Positions 32,232 through 41,169 of a DNA stretch of 64,000 nt are shown here, piece by piece. A model generated the notes under the pieces. It did no database searches, had not been told where the DNA came from, and saw nothing but the letters and a program-made list of their open reading frames with translations. The DNA comes from Methylumidiphilus sp963753955 (GTDB lineage Bacteria; Pseudomonadota; Gammaproteobacteria; Methylococcales; Methylococcaceae), in NCBI GenBank assembly GCA_963753955.1, contig CAVWEM010000024.1, forward strand, positions 62,001 to 126,000, in the 5' to 3' direction. The translations under genes and the position numbers were made by a program. Each line of letters opens with the position of its first letter. The stretch's first letter is position 1.

Positions 32232-32600
32232 TCAGCAACAGCCGCTGTTCGGTTTGCAACAGCCCGATTCCACCACCGGGATGGTGATGGCAGGTTTCGC
32301 CACAAGCCCCAGTTTTTGCGCCAATTGATTGCGGGACAGGTAAACCCCGGTGGACACGATTTCGCGGTCCACCACAGTGATGGGCAAACGCTCCATGCCG
32401 ACTTCCATTTCCTTGAGTACAGCCGGGTTGGCCGCGAAGGCCTGGGGTTGCTGGGACAGGTTGTAGCGGGCCACATCCACGCCTTGTTCGCCCAGCCATT
32501 GCAGGTCGGCGACGAATTGGACGAGGACGGGATCGACATCGACGCCGCAGACGCCGGTGGAGCAGCACATGGCCGGTTCGTAAATTTCGAGCTTTTTCAT
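32232..32600 (-). CDS. arsD: Arsenic metallochaperone ArsD
   Basis: 122 residues. Thioredoxin-like fold with the As(III)-binding cysteines near the N-terminus (AMCCSTGVCG) and additional CC pairs in the tail (SGCCKPNSGCC). It hands As(III) to ArsA and can repress the operon weakly. Intact and in its usual place before arsA. Confidence 0.93.
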   Translation of the reverse strand: MKKLEIYEPAMCCSTGVCGVDVDPVLVQFVADLQWLGEQGVDVARYNLSQQPQAFAANPAVLKEMEVGMERLPITVVDREIVSTGVYLSRNQLAQKLGLVAKPAITIPVVESGCCKPNSGCC

Positions 32601-32639
32601 TGAGTCAAACCTTGTTTGATTGAGGGTGAAAGCGAATGC

Positions 32640-33152
32640 TTATTCGCCATCCTGCCGAGCGTTTTCAGGGTTGCCTATCTCGCGGACTTGCCGCTCCAGC
32701 GCTATTCGCTCCAGACTGGCGTGGTTGAGGCATGCGAACAGGGAGATGCGGCGGTGGAGAATAGCGAATGCCTTGGAAAACGCCATGAACTTCTGGTCTT
32801 CTTCAGCCGCCGCCGGGTCGAACACACCCCAATGGGCGGTGATCGGCTGTCCAGGCCAAGCCGGGCAGACTTCGCCCGCCGCGTTGTCGCAGACCGTAAT
32901 GACGAAATCCAAGGGCGGCGCGTCCGCTTGGGCGAACTCATCCCAACTTTTGCTCCGGGCATCTGGCAGTTCGATGCCTTCCAGTTGCAAACGCTCAAGC
33001 GCAAACGGATTGACTTTGCCGGTGGGGTGGCTGCCCGCGCTAAAGGCACGAAAACGACCCGCGCCGAGCTTGTTTAACAACCCTTCGGCCATGATGCTGC
33101 GTGCCGAATTGCCGGTGCAAAGAAAAAGGACGTTGAAAATCTTTTCGCTCAT
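32640..33152 (-). CDS. arsC: Arsenate reductase-like LMW phosphatase (second copy)
   Basis: 170 residues from ATG 33152. P-loop CTGNSARS (Cys near residue 11); the residue three after the loop Asn differs from the other copy (Ala for Cys). SVITVCDNAAGEVCPAWPG supplies further Cys, and GVFDPAA the Asp loop. The C-terminal 40 residues are extended compared with the other arsC. It lies between arsR and arsD. Confidence 0.88.
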   Translation of the reverse strand: MSEKIFNVLFLCTGNSARSIMAEGLLNKLGAGRFRAFSAGSHPTGKVNPFALERLQLEGIELPDARSKSWDEFAQADAPPLDFVITVCDNAAGEVCPAWPGQPITAHWGVFDPAAAEEDQKFMAFSKAFAILHRRISLFACLNHASLERIALERQVREIGNPENARQDGE

Positions 33153-33223
33153 ATTAGGCTCTCTTCTTCGTGAGTGCAGGGATGGAAAATGGATTAAGCC
33201 GTTGGGCATGATTTCAGGATCGT

Positions 33224-33614
33224 TCACCCAACCGTGTCGGATGTCGGACCGGAAGTGCATGGGTCGGCGCTATCGCCCATCCGCTTGGCGGATTGTAGAC
33301 GTTCCCAATCCTGCTGAAATTCCGCCCGCTCGGCGATGCCATCAATAGAACAAGCGATGGCGGAATGCGCCCAAGCTGGCAAATTCGGATTGATCCGGTA
33401 ATAAATCCAGAGCCCTTGCCGCCGGTCCACGAGCAGGCCACTGGAACGCAGCAAGGCCAGATGACGGGAGATTTTCGGCTGGGACATCTGCAAGGCCTGG
33501 GTCAGCTCGCAAACGCACAACTCACCCCGCCGTTGCAGCAAGGCCACACACCGCAGCCGGGTTTCGTCTGCAAGACTTTTGAAAAACTGAACGGGTTGGA
33601 AAATCTGCATCATC
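33224..33614 (-). CDS. arsR: Arsenic-responsive repressor ArsR
   Basis: About 129 residues, start ATG 33614 or 33611. Winged helix with the arsenic site ELCVCELTQAL in helix 3 and MSQPKISRHLALLRSSGLL as recognition helix. It releases DNA on binding As(III). First gene of the seven-gene minus-strand ars operon; the palindromes right upstream are its likely operator. Confidence 0.92.
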
Positions 33615-33625
33615 ATGACTATAGC

Positions 33626-33657
33626 CATATATATGGAACAGCATATATAAATATGCT
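33626..33657 (-). promoter_or_regulatory. Probable ArsR operator
   Basis: Two adjacent palindromes, CCATATATATGG (33626-33637) and GCATATATAAATATGC (33642-33657), immediately upstream of arsR, in an otherwise GC-rich region. Confidence 0.6.
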
Positions 33658-33921
33658 TAAAAGTCAACTTCAGAGTGGGACAAGGAGGCCACCGGCAAAG
33701 ACGTGCCGGTTGCTTTCGGAGGCTCTAGGCTAGTCTGCCCAGCCAAGTCAGCAGACACTGCCGCCCCAATATTCTGGGTCGTAATTGGCCTGAACAACGG
33801 CGGTCATGGATTCAAAACCGGACGATCAGCACTTCGATTTTGAGACAATGCCAAAGGCGGTTCTTGGCCGCAACCGTTCACAAACTGCCAGAGGGAAATG
33901 ACCTCCACAATTTCCAAACCA
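33658..33921. other. Intergenic region between ars operon and ICE gene
   Basis: About 260 bases. A hairpin-prone stretch GGCCACCGGCAAAGACGTGCCGG near 33690 and a very short frame (MTAVVQANYDPEYWGG on the minus strand) that may be the start of a lost gene. Nothing else supported. Confidence 0.3.
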
Positions 33922-34455
33922 TCAATGCAATCCCCGCATCATCTGCCCCTGGATTTCATCCGCTAAGGAGAAAGCCTCCTGGCTCAGGATCACCGCGTTG
34001 GCCGCGTCCGGCTCGATGCTCATGACGCTTTCGTAAGCCAGCAGCCCCTGGCGGCGGAGGCGTTCCAGCGTCGCCACCAAGTGCAACATGCCCATGTACT
34101 CGCCTATTTTGTCCTCGCTGAAGCTGACCGTCTCGACCTGCCGCTCGGCGGCTAGGACGTGGACGATGACCGACAGCAGGTCTTCCAGCGCGGTGCCGAC
34201 CGATGGCGGATCGTGCAGAGCCTTGTTGGCAAGCTGCTGCAAATGGCCCAGCATTTCGCCGTCCAAGGATTGGAACCAGTCGCCAAAATGAAAAGTGCGC
34301 GGGCTTTTCCGATTCGCCAAAAAGCTCAGGAGATTCGACGAAAACTGCAAAGGGGTTCCATCTGCGCGGGTGACGCGGATTTCGGTCGCATCGGTGTGCA
34401 GAGGCATCGTTTTCCCGGAATGTGGAGGGCTTTTGAAGAACGCATAGCCTAGCAT
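33922..34455 (-). CDS. Hypothetical protein of plasmid/ICE backbone
   Basis: 177 residues from ATG 34455, chosen for the GGGGAGG ribosome site. N-terminus MLGYAFFKSPPHSGKTMPLHTDATEIRVTRADGTPLQFSSNLLSFLANRKSPRTFHFGD, then helical sequence with a possible winged-helix-like end (LVATLERLRRQGLLAYESVMSIEPDAANAVILSQEA). Not recognised. It lies downstream of the RepA-like gene on the same strand. Confidence 0.55.
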   Translation of the reverse strand: MLGYAFFKSPPHSGKTMPLHTDATEIRVTRADGTPLQFSSNLLSFLANRKSPRTFHFGDWFQSLDGEMLGHLQQLANKALHDPPSVGTALEDLLSVIVHVLAAERQVETVSFSEDKIGEYMGMLHLVATLERLRRQGLLAYESVMSIEPDAANAVILSQEAFSLADEIQGQMMRGLH

Positions 34456-35008
34456 GGCTGACCTCCCCTTGCCGCTATCGTGTTGTGCTTGTCTCCGCCC
34501 AATGTTGGCGTGGCTACCGCTTGCCTTCCCTGGTGCCTGCCTTTGCTGTTTTTTATCAAGCCGCTCTTGATCTTGCTCTTCCCGAGCCTTCATGGAAACG
34601 AAGCCATCGGGTTTTGCGGCAAAGCCATCCCAAACGGCGGCAGGGATGCCGCCGAAGGCTATCAGGATGACGCCTTGGCCTTTGCCTTTGTTCTGAACTA
34701 AAAACCTGATTAAGCGCAGCCACTTAACCGGGGACGCCCCGACAGCTAATTTCAAGACTAGGCCGGGTTATCCACAGGCTCAAACGTTTTCCACAATCGC
34801 CCGACACTTATCTTGGCCTACGGCAACGGATGGGCCTTGTTTTGGCTGATGTCTGCCTAAGGCCTGGCGTTATTCGAGCGGGAAACTGCGGATCACGGGG
34901 TACGGCGAGTCGGAGGGAAGCAGGCGGTTAGCCTGCGGGCAATGGAGGGCCGCGCCGACTGTCGGAAGCGGCTTGCGGGAACGGACGGGAAAGGGTCAGT
35001 GTGGTAGG
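34456..35008. other. Intergenic region with a DnaA box, possible origin
   Basis: About 550 bases. A perfect DnaA box TTATCCACA lies at 34768-34776 and a near match TTTTCCACA follows 15 bases later. GC-rich short repeats (GCAGGCGGTTAGCCTGC near 34920) are present. Lying beside a RepA-like gene it could be a replication origin, but there are no obvious iterons. Confidence 0.4.
34768..34776 (+). promoter_or_regulatory. DnaA box
   Basis: Exact TTATCCACA, downstream of the RepA-like gene. Confidence 0.6.
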
Positions 35009-35650
35009 TTAACGGGGCGGGTCGTTCATGCCCAGCATGGCCTTCATGGCCGCCAGGTATTCCAGCGGCGTCTTCGGGCCTTCAGCCTGCCGGGTTTGCG
35101 CGGAAGCGCCGCCCTCCCCTGCCGAGTTCGGTGTGGTTGGACGCCCGCCCTTGCCAAAGTTGCCCAAGGCCAGCTTGACCTTGGCTAGGTCGGCGGCATC
35201 TTGCAAGCGGCGCTTTTTCTTCAGCCGGGCGGAGGCCTTCTCCCGCTCGTGCGGTAGCCACCGGCCCAGGCCGAACAGACTGAACAAGTTGGCCGAAAGG
35301 GTGCGGATCGCCGCATAGCCTTTGAAGGTGAGATCGTCTTTGCGCTCGCACAGCGGATGGACGGTGACCAGGTTGGCTTTCACCAGATCCCGGATCGCCC
35401 TTTCGGCCCGCCGTTCGCCCAGGCCCGAAAGCTCGGCCAGATAGGGAATGGTCAGCCCCTTGAAGCCGCCCGGCGTCGGGATGCCGACGCGCAGCGTCAC
35501 CAGATCGAGGAAATGGATCATGCAGCCCAAAACGGCGAGGCAAGCCTCGCGGCGTTCGGAACGCTGTTGGCGATCTTTCCCGTTGGCCAGATCCAGTGAC
35601 GGGATGGTTTTCCTCGGATCGGTGAAATACGCGCGGATTTTCTCCTCCAG
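35009..35650 (-). CDS. RepA-like plasmid replication initiator, start uncertain
   Basis: About 213 residues in frame. TIPSLDLANGKDRQQRSERREACLAVLGCMIHFLDLVTLRVG and the later winged-helix segment LAELSGLGERRAERAIRDLVKANLVTVHP...DLTFKGYAAIRTLSANLF match my memory of RepA initiators of small broad-range plasmids and islands. The frame opens after TAG at 35651; there is a GGAGGAG site but the codon after it is ATC, not ATG. Either the start is a non-standard codon or it was lost. The first ATG (35530) would remove the conserved N-terminus. Confidence 0.65.
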   Translation of the reverse strand: MEEKIRAYFTDPRKTIPSLDLANGKDRQQRSERREACLAVLGCMIHFLDLVTLRVGIPTPGGFKGLTIPYLAELSGLGERRAERAIRDLVKANLVTVHPLCERKDDLTFKGYAAIRTLSANLFSLFGLGRWLPHEREKASARLKKKRRLQDAADLAKVKLALGNFGKGGRPTTPNSAGEGGASAQTRQAEGPKTPLEYLAAMKAMLGMNDPPR

Positions 35651-36946
35651 CTAAACCGTCCATTTCTGATGATCTTCTGCGGATTTAAAGCGTGGACATC
35701 CCGCCGCCTTCCCAGGATGGCAGCGGGCACACAACCAGACCGGCGGAGCGCGGTGCGAACGCACTCCGCCAATCCATCAGCGTTTAGCCTTCAGCTTTTT
35801 TTTTCGCCGCCGCCCTGCTCGGCACCGCCACGGCCAATCCTCGGCTCGAACTTCGCACGTTTTTTCATCTCCAGCACCTCCGGCGGCAACGCCCCCATCA
35901 GTTGCGCCGCATTGCTGGCCTCATCCGTCCCCTTGCGCACCTCGTCGCGGGGGTGAGTAGGCCGGGGGGAGTCGCACCCCCAGCCCCTCGCAGATCCGGA
36001 CGTGAACCTCTCGATTCATCCGGCTCCCATCATCCAGCCGCCGGGGCAAACCCCGCCTCCCAATGCACAAACGCCCTCGGCGACGCCACGGCCATCTGGC
36101 CTAGCGCCCGCACGGCCCGCGTCTTGCGCCGGGCCAGGTGTTTGTACTTCCGCATCAGCCAACGCGCCAGGTAGTCGTCCATGTGCCGCCAGACAGGGGC
36201 CATGGCCGATCCATAGAACCGTCCGTAATATTGCTTCCATCCACGCAGCACCGGGTTGAACATCAAGGAGAGGTCGCCCAGCGCCCTGTCGTTTTGCAAT
36301 TGCAGGTGCCATCCCCGGATGGTCTGCCGCATCGCCTTGAGGGCGTCGCGGCTGACCGCAGGCGAGAAGTTCACATAGACCCGTCCATACCTGTCCACCG
36401 CCTTGCGCGGGCGGAACGTATAGCCAAGGAAGGTGAACGCCGTCACCGGATAGTCGCCCCGCCGGTTGATGTCCTTGCAGTAGACGATCCGCGTCTTGGC
36501 CGGGTGCAGTTCCAAGCCACACTGGTGGAAACGCTCGCCGATTCTGCGCAACGCAAACTCGGCTTGCGCCAATGATTTGCAATGGATCAGGCCGTCGTCG
36601 GCATAGCGGCAAAACCGCACGCTCCGCAGATGCTCGCTAACCCAGCGGTCGAAGGCGTAATGCAGAAACAGGTTGGCCAACAACGGGCTGACGACACCGC
36701 CTTGCGGCGTGCCTTTCGTCCGTTCGGTCCGCTGGCCTGCCGCCGTTTCCAAGGGGGCCTTGAGCCATCGCTCGACATACAAGACCACCCACGGAATCTG
36801 GCAGTGCTTGTGCACCGCCCGCATCAGCAACCCGTGGTCGATGTTGTCGAAGGAAACCACGACACAATACCCCTCCCGAAGACTTTCCCGAATCGGCAAC
36901 CATAATTCGCCGGGGGCATCCGTTTGAAGGTAGAACCCTACAAATC

Positions 36947-37345
36947 ATGCGGCGCATCCGCCGGGCCGGTCGGATTTACTTCCTGCTGGTGTTGCCGGAC
37001 CAGAGCCGGTCAATCGTTCCCGCCGACTGGACCGATGCGGCGCTTGCCGACCCACATACTCCGGCAACGCCCGACAAGAACGCAAACCTGCTGGGCTCGC
37101 TGTCAGACTTGCTCCTGACCCGCAGTTTGGTTGACGCTCTCCTCCAACGTCAACCGATCCCCGAGGAGCGCCACAATGTCCATGCAGATGAGTTTGCCCT
37201 TTCTGGAAAACATGCCAACACCCCACAACGCGGAGATATGGGAGCAGTTGGACAACACCCAACGCGCAGCCGCCCTCGACAAGCTGGCGCAGCTGATCGC
37301 CAAGGCCACAGAGACCGGAACCAGACAAGAAGGGGCAAGCCATGA
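36947..37345 (+). CDS. DUF5372-like protein of the recombinase element
   Basis: The frame carries HPFEGRTLQIMRRIRRAGRIYFLLVLPDQSRSIVPADWTDAA, the DUF5372 pattern, and is open upstream to at least 36917, so the true start is before the first ATG (36947) and may have no standard start codon now. The C-terminal half after about residue 80 overlaps the small gene at 37176 in another frame and is probably non-conserved read-through. Confidence 0.5.
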   Translation: MRRIRRAGRIYFLLVLPDQSRSIVPADWTDAALADPHTPATPDKNANLLGSLSDLLLTRSLVDALLQRQPIPEERHNVHADEFALSGKHANTPQRGDMGAVGQHPTRSRPRQAGAADRQGHRDRNQTRRGKP

Positions 37346-37349
37346 GTGA
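37176..37349 (+). CDS. Small protein preceding the recombinase
   Basis: 57 residues (MSMQMSLPFLENMPTPHNAEIWEQLDNTQRAAALDKLAQLIAKA...). Ribosome site GAGGAG, and an 8-base overlap with the recombinase start. Single helical domain by eye; function unknown, possibly a recombination directionality or regulatory factor. Confidence 0.6.
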   Translation: MSMQMSLPFLENMPTPHNAEIWEQLDNTQRAAALDKLAQLIAKATETGTRQEGASHE

Positions 37350-39552
37350 CCGGGGCAAGATCAGCGCGGCCCACTTGCGCCGCACCGCCATGGTATATAT
37401 CCGCCAATCCACCGCGACCCAAGTCGAGCACAACCGGGAATCTACCGCGCGCCAATACGCCCTGGTTGACCGCGCCGTCGAACTCGGCTGGTTACGTGAA
37501 CAAGTCGCCGTCATCGACCAGGATCTCGGCCTTTCAGGTGCCAGTACGGCGGACCGTTATGGCTTTGCCCAGTTGACCGCGGAGGTCGCATTGGGCCATG
37601 TCGGAATAGTCTTGGGCCTCGAGGTCTCCCGCCTGGCGCGCAACAATGGCGACTGGTATCGCCTGCTTGACCTGTGCGGCATGACGGATACCTTGATCGG
37701 CGACGCCGATGGCGTCTATCATCCGGGGCTGTTTAACGACCGGCTATTACTGGGGCTCAAGGGCACAATGAGCGAGGCTGAACTCCATATTTTGCGGGCG
37801 CGGCTCGACGGTGGAATCCGCAACAAGGCCGCCCGCGGCGAACTGCGCCGGGGGTTGCCCGTTGGCTTCGTTTGGGGCGACGAGGACGGCGAGGTGCGCT
37901 TCCATCCCGACGCGGCGGTGGTTGCCGCCATCCGCTCGGTGTTCGAACGCTTCGCCGAACTGGGTTCGGCGCGCCGGGTCTGGCTCTGGTTCCATGCCGA
38001 AGGCCTGGGCTTTCCCCATCAACCCAACCCGACCGGCGAAGCCCTGTGGTCGTTGCCCACCTATATCGCGATCCACCATGTCCTGACCAATCCGGTGTAT
38101 GCCGGTGCCTATTGCTATGGAAAAACCCGCAATGAACGTTACATCGACGAACAGGGGCAGGTCAGGAAACGCATCCGCCATCTCCCGCAGTCGGAGTGGG
38201 CTGTTTTCATTCCCGGGCACCATGAAGGCTACATCGACTGGGCCACTTACGAAGCCATCCAGGCACGGCTCGACGGCAACACCCGCCCGCAACCCCACCA
38301 AGCGGGCGGCGCGCTGCGCGAAGGGGGCGCGTTGCTGCAAGGCCTCGCCGTCTGCGGCCACTGCGGACGGCGCTTGCGCACCCACTATCGCGGACGGAAC
38401 GCCGCCCCCGGCTACCATTGCGGGGGCAAAAACGTCGTCAGCGGGCGGGGCGTCTACTGCCTCAACGTCGGCGGTGTGCAAATCGACGAGGCGGTGACAC
38501 GCGCTTTTCTGGAAGCCCTGGAGCCTGCCGGTATCGAAGCCGCGCTGATGGCCGCCCAACAACTCGAAACCGATCAAGACGCCGCGTTCGCCCAGTGGCA
38601 ACTGGCGGTCGAGCGCGCCCGCTACGAAGCGGAAAAGGCTGAACGCCGCTATCGCGCCGTCGAACCGGAAAACCGGCTGGTCGCACGCGGGCTCGAAACC
38701 GAATGGGAGCGGCGCTTGCGCGAACTGGACCAAGCCCAGGCCGAGCTGGCCCGCCGCCAACGGCAGCGCCCGGCCCCGTTGACCGTCGCCGAACGCAATG
38801 CGTTGCTGGCGCTCGGCCAGGATCTCAATCACGTCTGGTCAGCACCCGCCACCACGGCCCGCGACAAAAAGGAACTCCTGCGGACCTTGCTCGAAGAGGT
38901 CGGCATCGCCGTGTTCCGCGACGAACACCGGGCGCATCTGACCTTGCGCTGGCGCGGCGGCAGGCTCACCGAGTTGGATGTCGGCTTGCCGCGCTCCCGC
39001 CCCGCCACCGTCCGCACCGACGAAGACACCCTGTCGCTCCTGCGCCGACTGGCGATGCTCTACCCCGATGCCGTCATCGCGGGCATCCTCAACCAACAGG
39101 GCCGGACCACGGCACGGGGCCTGCGCCTCACTGCCAATGCCGTGGGCAACTTGCGGCGGCACTGGCAAATTCCGCGCTTCGAACCTTCGGAAGAATCCTC
39201 CGGGGGCGAACTCCTCAGCCTCCAGCAGGCGGCCAAAGTCCTCGGCATGGCACCATCAACCCTCCACCGATGGATCAACGACGGCTTCATCGCCGGGGAA
39301 CAGGCCACACCCGGCGCTCCCTGGCAGATTCGCCTGACCGATGGCTTTCGCCGTCAATTAGTCGAAGACGTTCCCGAGGGCTATATCGTGATGCAAAAAG
39401 CCACCAAATTGCTCGGCGTGTCCCGCCAAACCGTGTTGCAGCGTGTAAAGCGTGGCGAACTCGACGCCGTCCATGTCTGCCAAGGCCGCAGAAAAGGTCT
39501 GCGGATCAAAGTGATAGACAACCAACCCGACCTGTTTACCCAACTCTCATGA
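37342..39552 (+). CDS. Large serine recombinase
   Basis: 736 residues. Resolvase domain with catalytic Ser23 in VYIRQSTATQ, LEVSRLARN near 95 and the long DNA-binding half with a zinc-ribbon pair (CGHCGRRL near 333, later C...C) and a coiled coil near 400-480. Unusually, two extra helix-turn-helix segments follow at the end: LLSLQQAAKVLGMAPSTLHRWINDG and MQKATKLLGVSRQTVLQRVKRGEL, each an excisionase-like fold. Cuts and rejoins DNA at attachment sites through a phosphoserine link. Seems intact. Confidence 0.9.
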   Translation: MSDRGKISAAHLRRTAMVYIRQSTATQVEHNRESTARQYALVDRAVELGWLREQVAVIDQDLGLSGASTADRYGFAQLTAEVALGHVGIVLGLEVSRLARNNGDWYRLLDLCGMTDTLIGDADGVYHPGLFNDRLLLGLKGTMSEAELHILRARLDGGIRNKAARGELRRGLPVGFVWGDEDGEVRFHPDAAVVAAIRSVFERFAELGSARRVWLWFHAEGLGFPHQPNPTGEALWSLPTYIAIHHVLTNPVYAGAYCYGKTRNERYIDEQGQVRKRIRHLPQSEWAVFIPGHHEGYIDWATYEAIQARLDGNTRPQPHQAGGALREGGALLQGLAVCGHCGRRLRTHYRGRNAAPGYHCGGKNVVSGRGVYCLNVGGVQIDEAVTRAFLEALEPAGIEAALMAAQQLETDQDAAFAQWQLAVERARYEAEKAERRYRAVEPENRLVARGLETEWERRLRELDQAQAELARRQRQRPAPLTVAERNALLALGQDLNHVWSAPATTARDKKELLRTLLEEVGIAVFRDEHRAHLTLRWRGGRLTELDVGLPRSRPATVRTDEDTLSLLRRLAMLYPDAVIAGILNQQGRTTARGLRLTANAVGNLRRHWQIPRFEPSEESSGGELLSLQQAAKVLGMAPSTLHRWINDGFIAGEQATPGAPWQIRLTDGFRRQLVEDVPEGYIVMQKATKLLGVSRQTVLQRVKRGELDAVHVCQGRRKGLRIKVIDNQPDLFTQLS

Positions 39553-40992
39553 ACCTGGGGGCATTATGAAGCAGCAACCAACAGTCCCTTGATGTCAAAC
39601 TCGACCACCCAGTCATAGTCCCAGCAGCGCCGCCTCGCCACCGACAGCGCGTCGTGCGCGGATCGGCCTGGCCGGTAGCCGTAGGAATCCGGATGGAACA
39701 CCGGTTCCAGCAGCGGCTCAAGCACCCGCTTCACCACGGTTTGCGCGACCCGGCCGGCCACGGCCGGAACCCCCAGAACGCGCACCCCGCCCGATTTCTT
39801 CGGGGTCGGGACGGCCTTGACCGGCGGCGGAAAGTAGCTGCCGGAGCATAGCCGGTTCCAGAGCTTGTACAGGTTGTCGCCCAGCCGCCGCTCGAAGGTT
39901 TCGAGCGTCTCCCGGTCGATCCCCGCTGACCCGCCATTGGCTTTCACAGATTGGCAGGCTTCCCACACCCAGGCTTTGGGAATGGGGTACGGCTTTGTCA
40001 TGACACAGGGCTCCTCCTGCTCGCACAGTTGGCCCCGCACCATGACGGGATGACGCGACCCCTTCGCTCCACCGCCATTACAGCGGCTTCAACACTGCTA
40101 CGAGTCGCTCCGTCCCTTGGCGGCGCATCGGTACTGTCGGCCTCGCCTTTCGGGCTTGTGCCTTTCCCTTCGCATCGCCGCCGAAGGTTCCCGCAGTTCA
40201 ACGCAAGAGCCCGGACCACGCTGGCGCTGCCTCTATGCCGGACACCGCAAAGGCCGTAAGCAGGTTTCGCCTCCGCTGATCCCGGGGCAACATCACCCCC
40301 CGGTTTTGATGTCATCTGAGCACTTTCGACACTTGAACGGCAGTTCACGGTTGTTCGCCTTCGTTGATCCATACCTGACGCCTTAGGACGCCTTTTCCGC
40401 AACGCTCACGACCCGCGCTTTTGACGCGAGCCGCTTGCGGTGGTTTGCAACCTGCTCCTGCAAGCCGGTTGCGAGGGGCCTGCCCTCATCTCTTACGCCG
40501 CTTGCTGCGGCACACTGATGTCGGTGCGCCGCCAAACCGTCGGCAACTGGTAGACTCGTCGCACCGCGTTGCCGCCTGCCCGGATCAGTTCACCCGCTTG
40601 GTCGCGGCCAACCAGGGCGCAATGCTGCGCGTTCAGGACGCTACGGGCCAGTTCGTCGTAATCGCTCAACAGATAAGCCCCCATGAAGCCATAGGGCGTG
40701 CCGAAGCTCAATTCGATGACGGCAGGTGCCTGGGTGCGGGCTAGCTCTATCTTCATTGAACCCAGCGCGTTCAGCGACTTCCCCATGGCGAGGTTTTTCT
40801 CGTTGATGAACGCCCTTCCCTTCTCGATGCGCAACAGCGCCCAATCGGCGTAAGGATCGTCCTGCTGCGCCCGTCCAGCAGGAACTGGGCTTGGCGGATC
40901 TGGATTTCCAGGCTGGCCTGGTTGCACAACGCGCCGGGCTGCTGGGAGGAACGCGCTGGCTTTTTGGATTGAATGGTGGGAAGCGTGCTCAT

Positions 40993-41169
40993 CGCGGGCG
41001 CTTGGCGGTGAGTGAAAATACAGGAACATGATTTCAGCGCATTGTGCTAAGGTTTTGGTGTAGTTTGCGTAAAAACCTTCACTTTCCGCTTCGACTACAA
41101 GCCTCATATCCTCTCCCCTCGCATGAAATATGCGGTTTTTTTCCACATTAGCCCACGCGAAACCAAGGT
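40993..41169. other. Intergenic region between ICE gene and channel gene
   Basis: About 180 bases between divergent genes. No recognisable operator; the region is less GC-rich than the left side. Confidence 0.25.

Larger units (their letters stand above)
36870..39580 (+). mobile_element. Serine-recombinase mobile element inserted in the intron RT
   Basis: A block of three plus-strand genes (DUF5372-like, small protein, large serine recombinase) replaces the RT sequence between DIKG and FDNIDH. Exact ends are not resolved; GGGGGCAT occurs near both edges (36912 and 39558). Such DUF5372-small-recombinase trios move as single units in other genomes as far as I recall. Confidence 0.65.
36030..40001 (-). 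pseudogene. ltrA: Group II intron reverse transcriptase/maturase, split
   Basis: N-terminal part from ATG 40001 (MTKPYPIPKAWVWEACQSVKANGGSAGIDRETLETFE...DSYGYRPGRSAHDALS...VVEFDIKG) to about 39585. C-terminal part begins about 36862 (SFDNIDHGLLMRAVHKHC...) and runs to 36030. It includes GTPQGGVVSPLLANLFLHYAFD, the YADD active site and the maturase segment with LNPVLRGWKQYYGRF-like pattern. No endonuclease domain. The two halves would join at DIKG/FDNIDH if the inserted element were removed. Confidence 0.85.
35952..40515 (-). mobile_element. Group II intron, itself interrupted
   Basis: The 5' end GTGTG (minus strand, 40515) fits the GUGYG consensus. Near the 3' end a textbook domain V lies at 35992-36026: GAGCCGGATGA, loop, and GTCCGGATCT on the other arm. 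The intron ends around CTACTCAC at 35953 (one-base uncertainty). The encoded reverse transcriptase is split at its DIKGFF region by a serine-recombinase element of about 2.6 kb. Domain I and the exon-binding sites lie in 40050-40515. Confidence 0.85.
35791..40992 (-). pseudogene. ICE protein TIGR03761 (PFL_4669) family, interrupted by a group II intron
   Basis: Exon 1 runs from ATG 40992 (MSTLPTIQSKKPARSS...) to about 40516 and exon 2 from about 35951 to 35791. Joined across the intron the sequence reads VWRRTDITRDEVRKGTDEASNAAQLMGALPPEVLEMKKRAKFEP, the expected end of the family. Within exon 1 the frame changes after FLLDGR, resuming as AQQDDPYADWALLRIE; relatives have some 30 more residues there, so an internal deletion has also damaged the gene. 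It is therefore doubly inactivated. Confidence 0.75.

Noticed and set aside
37747..38832. 361-codon minus-strand frame opposite the serine recombinase
   Set aside because: Antisense shadow with no domain pattern.
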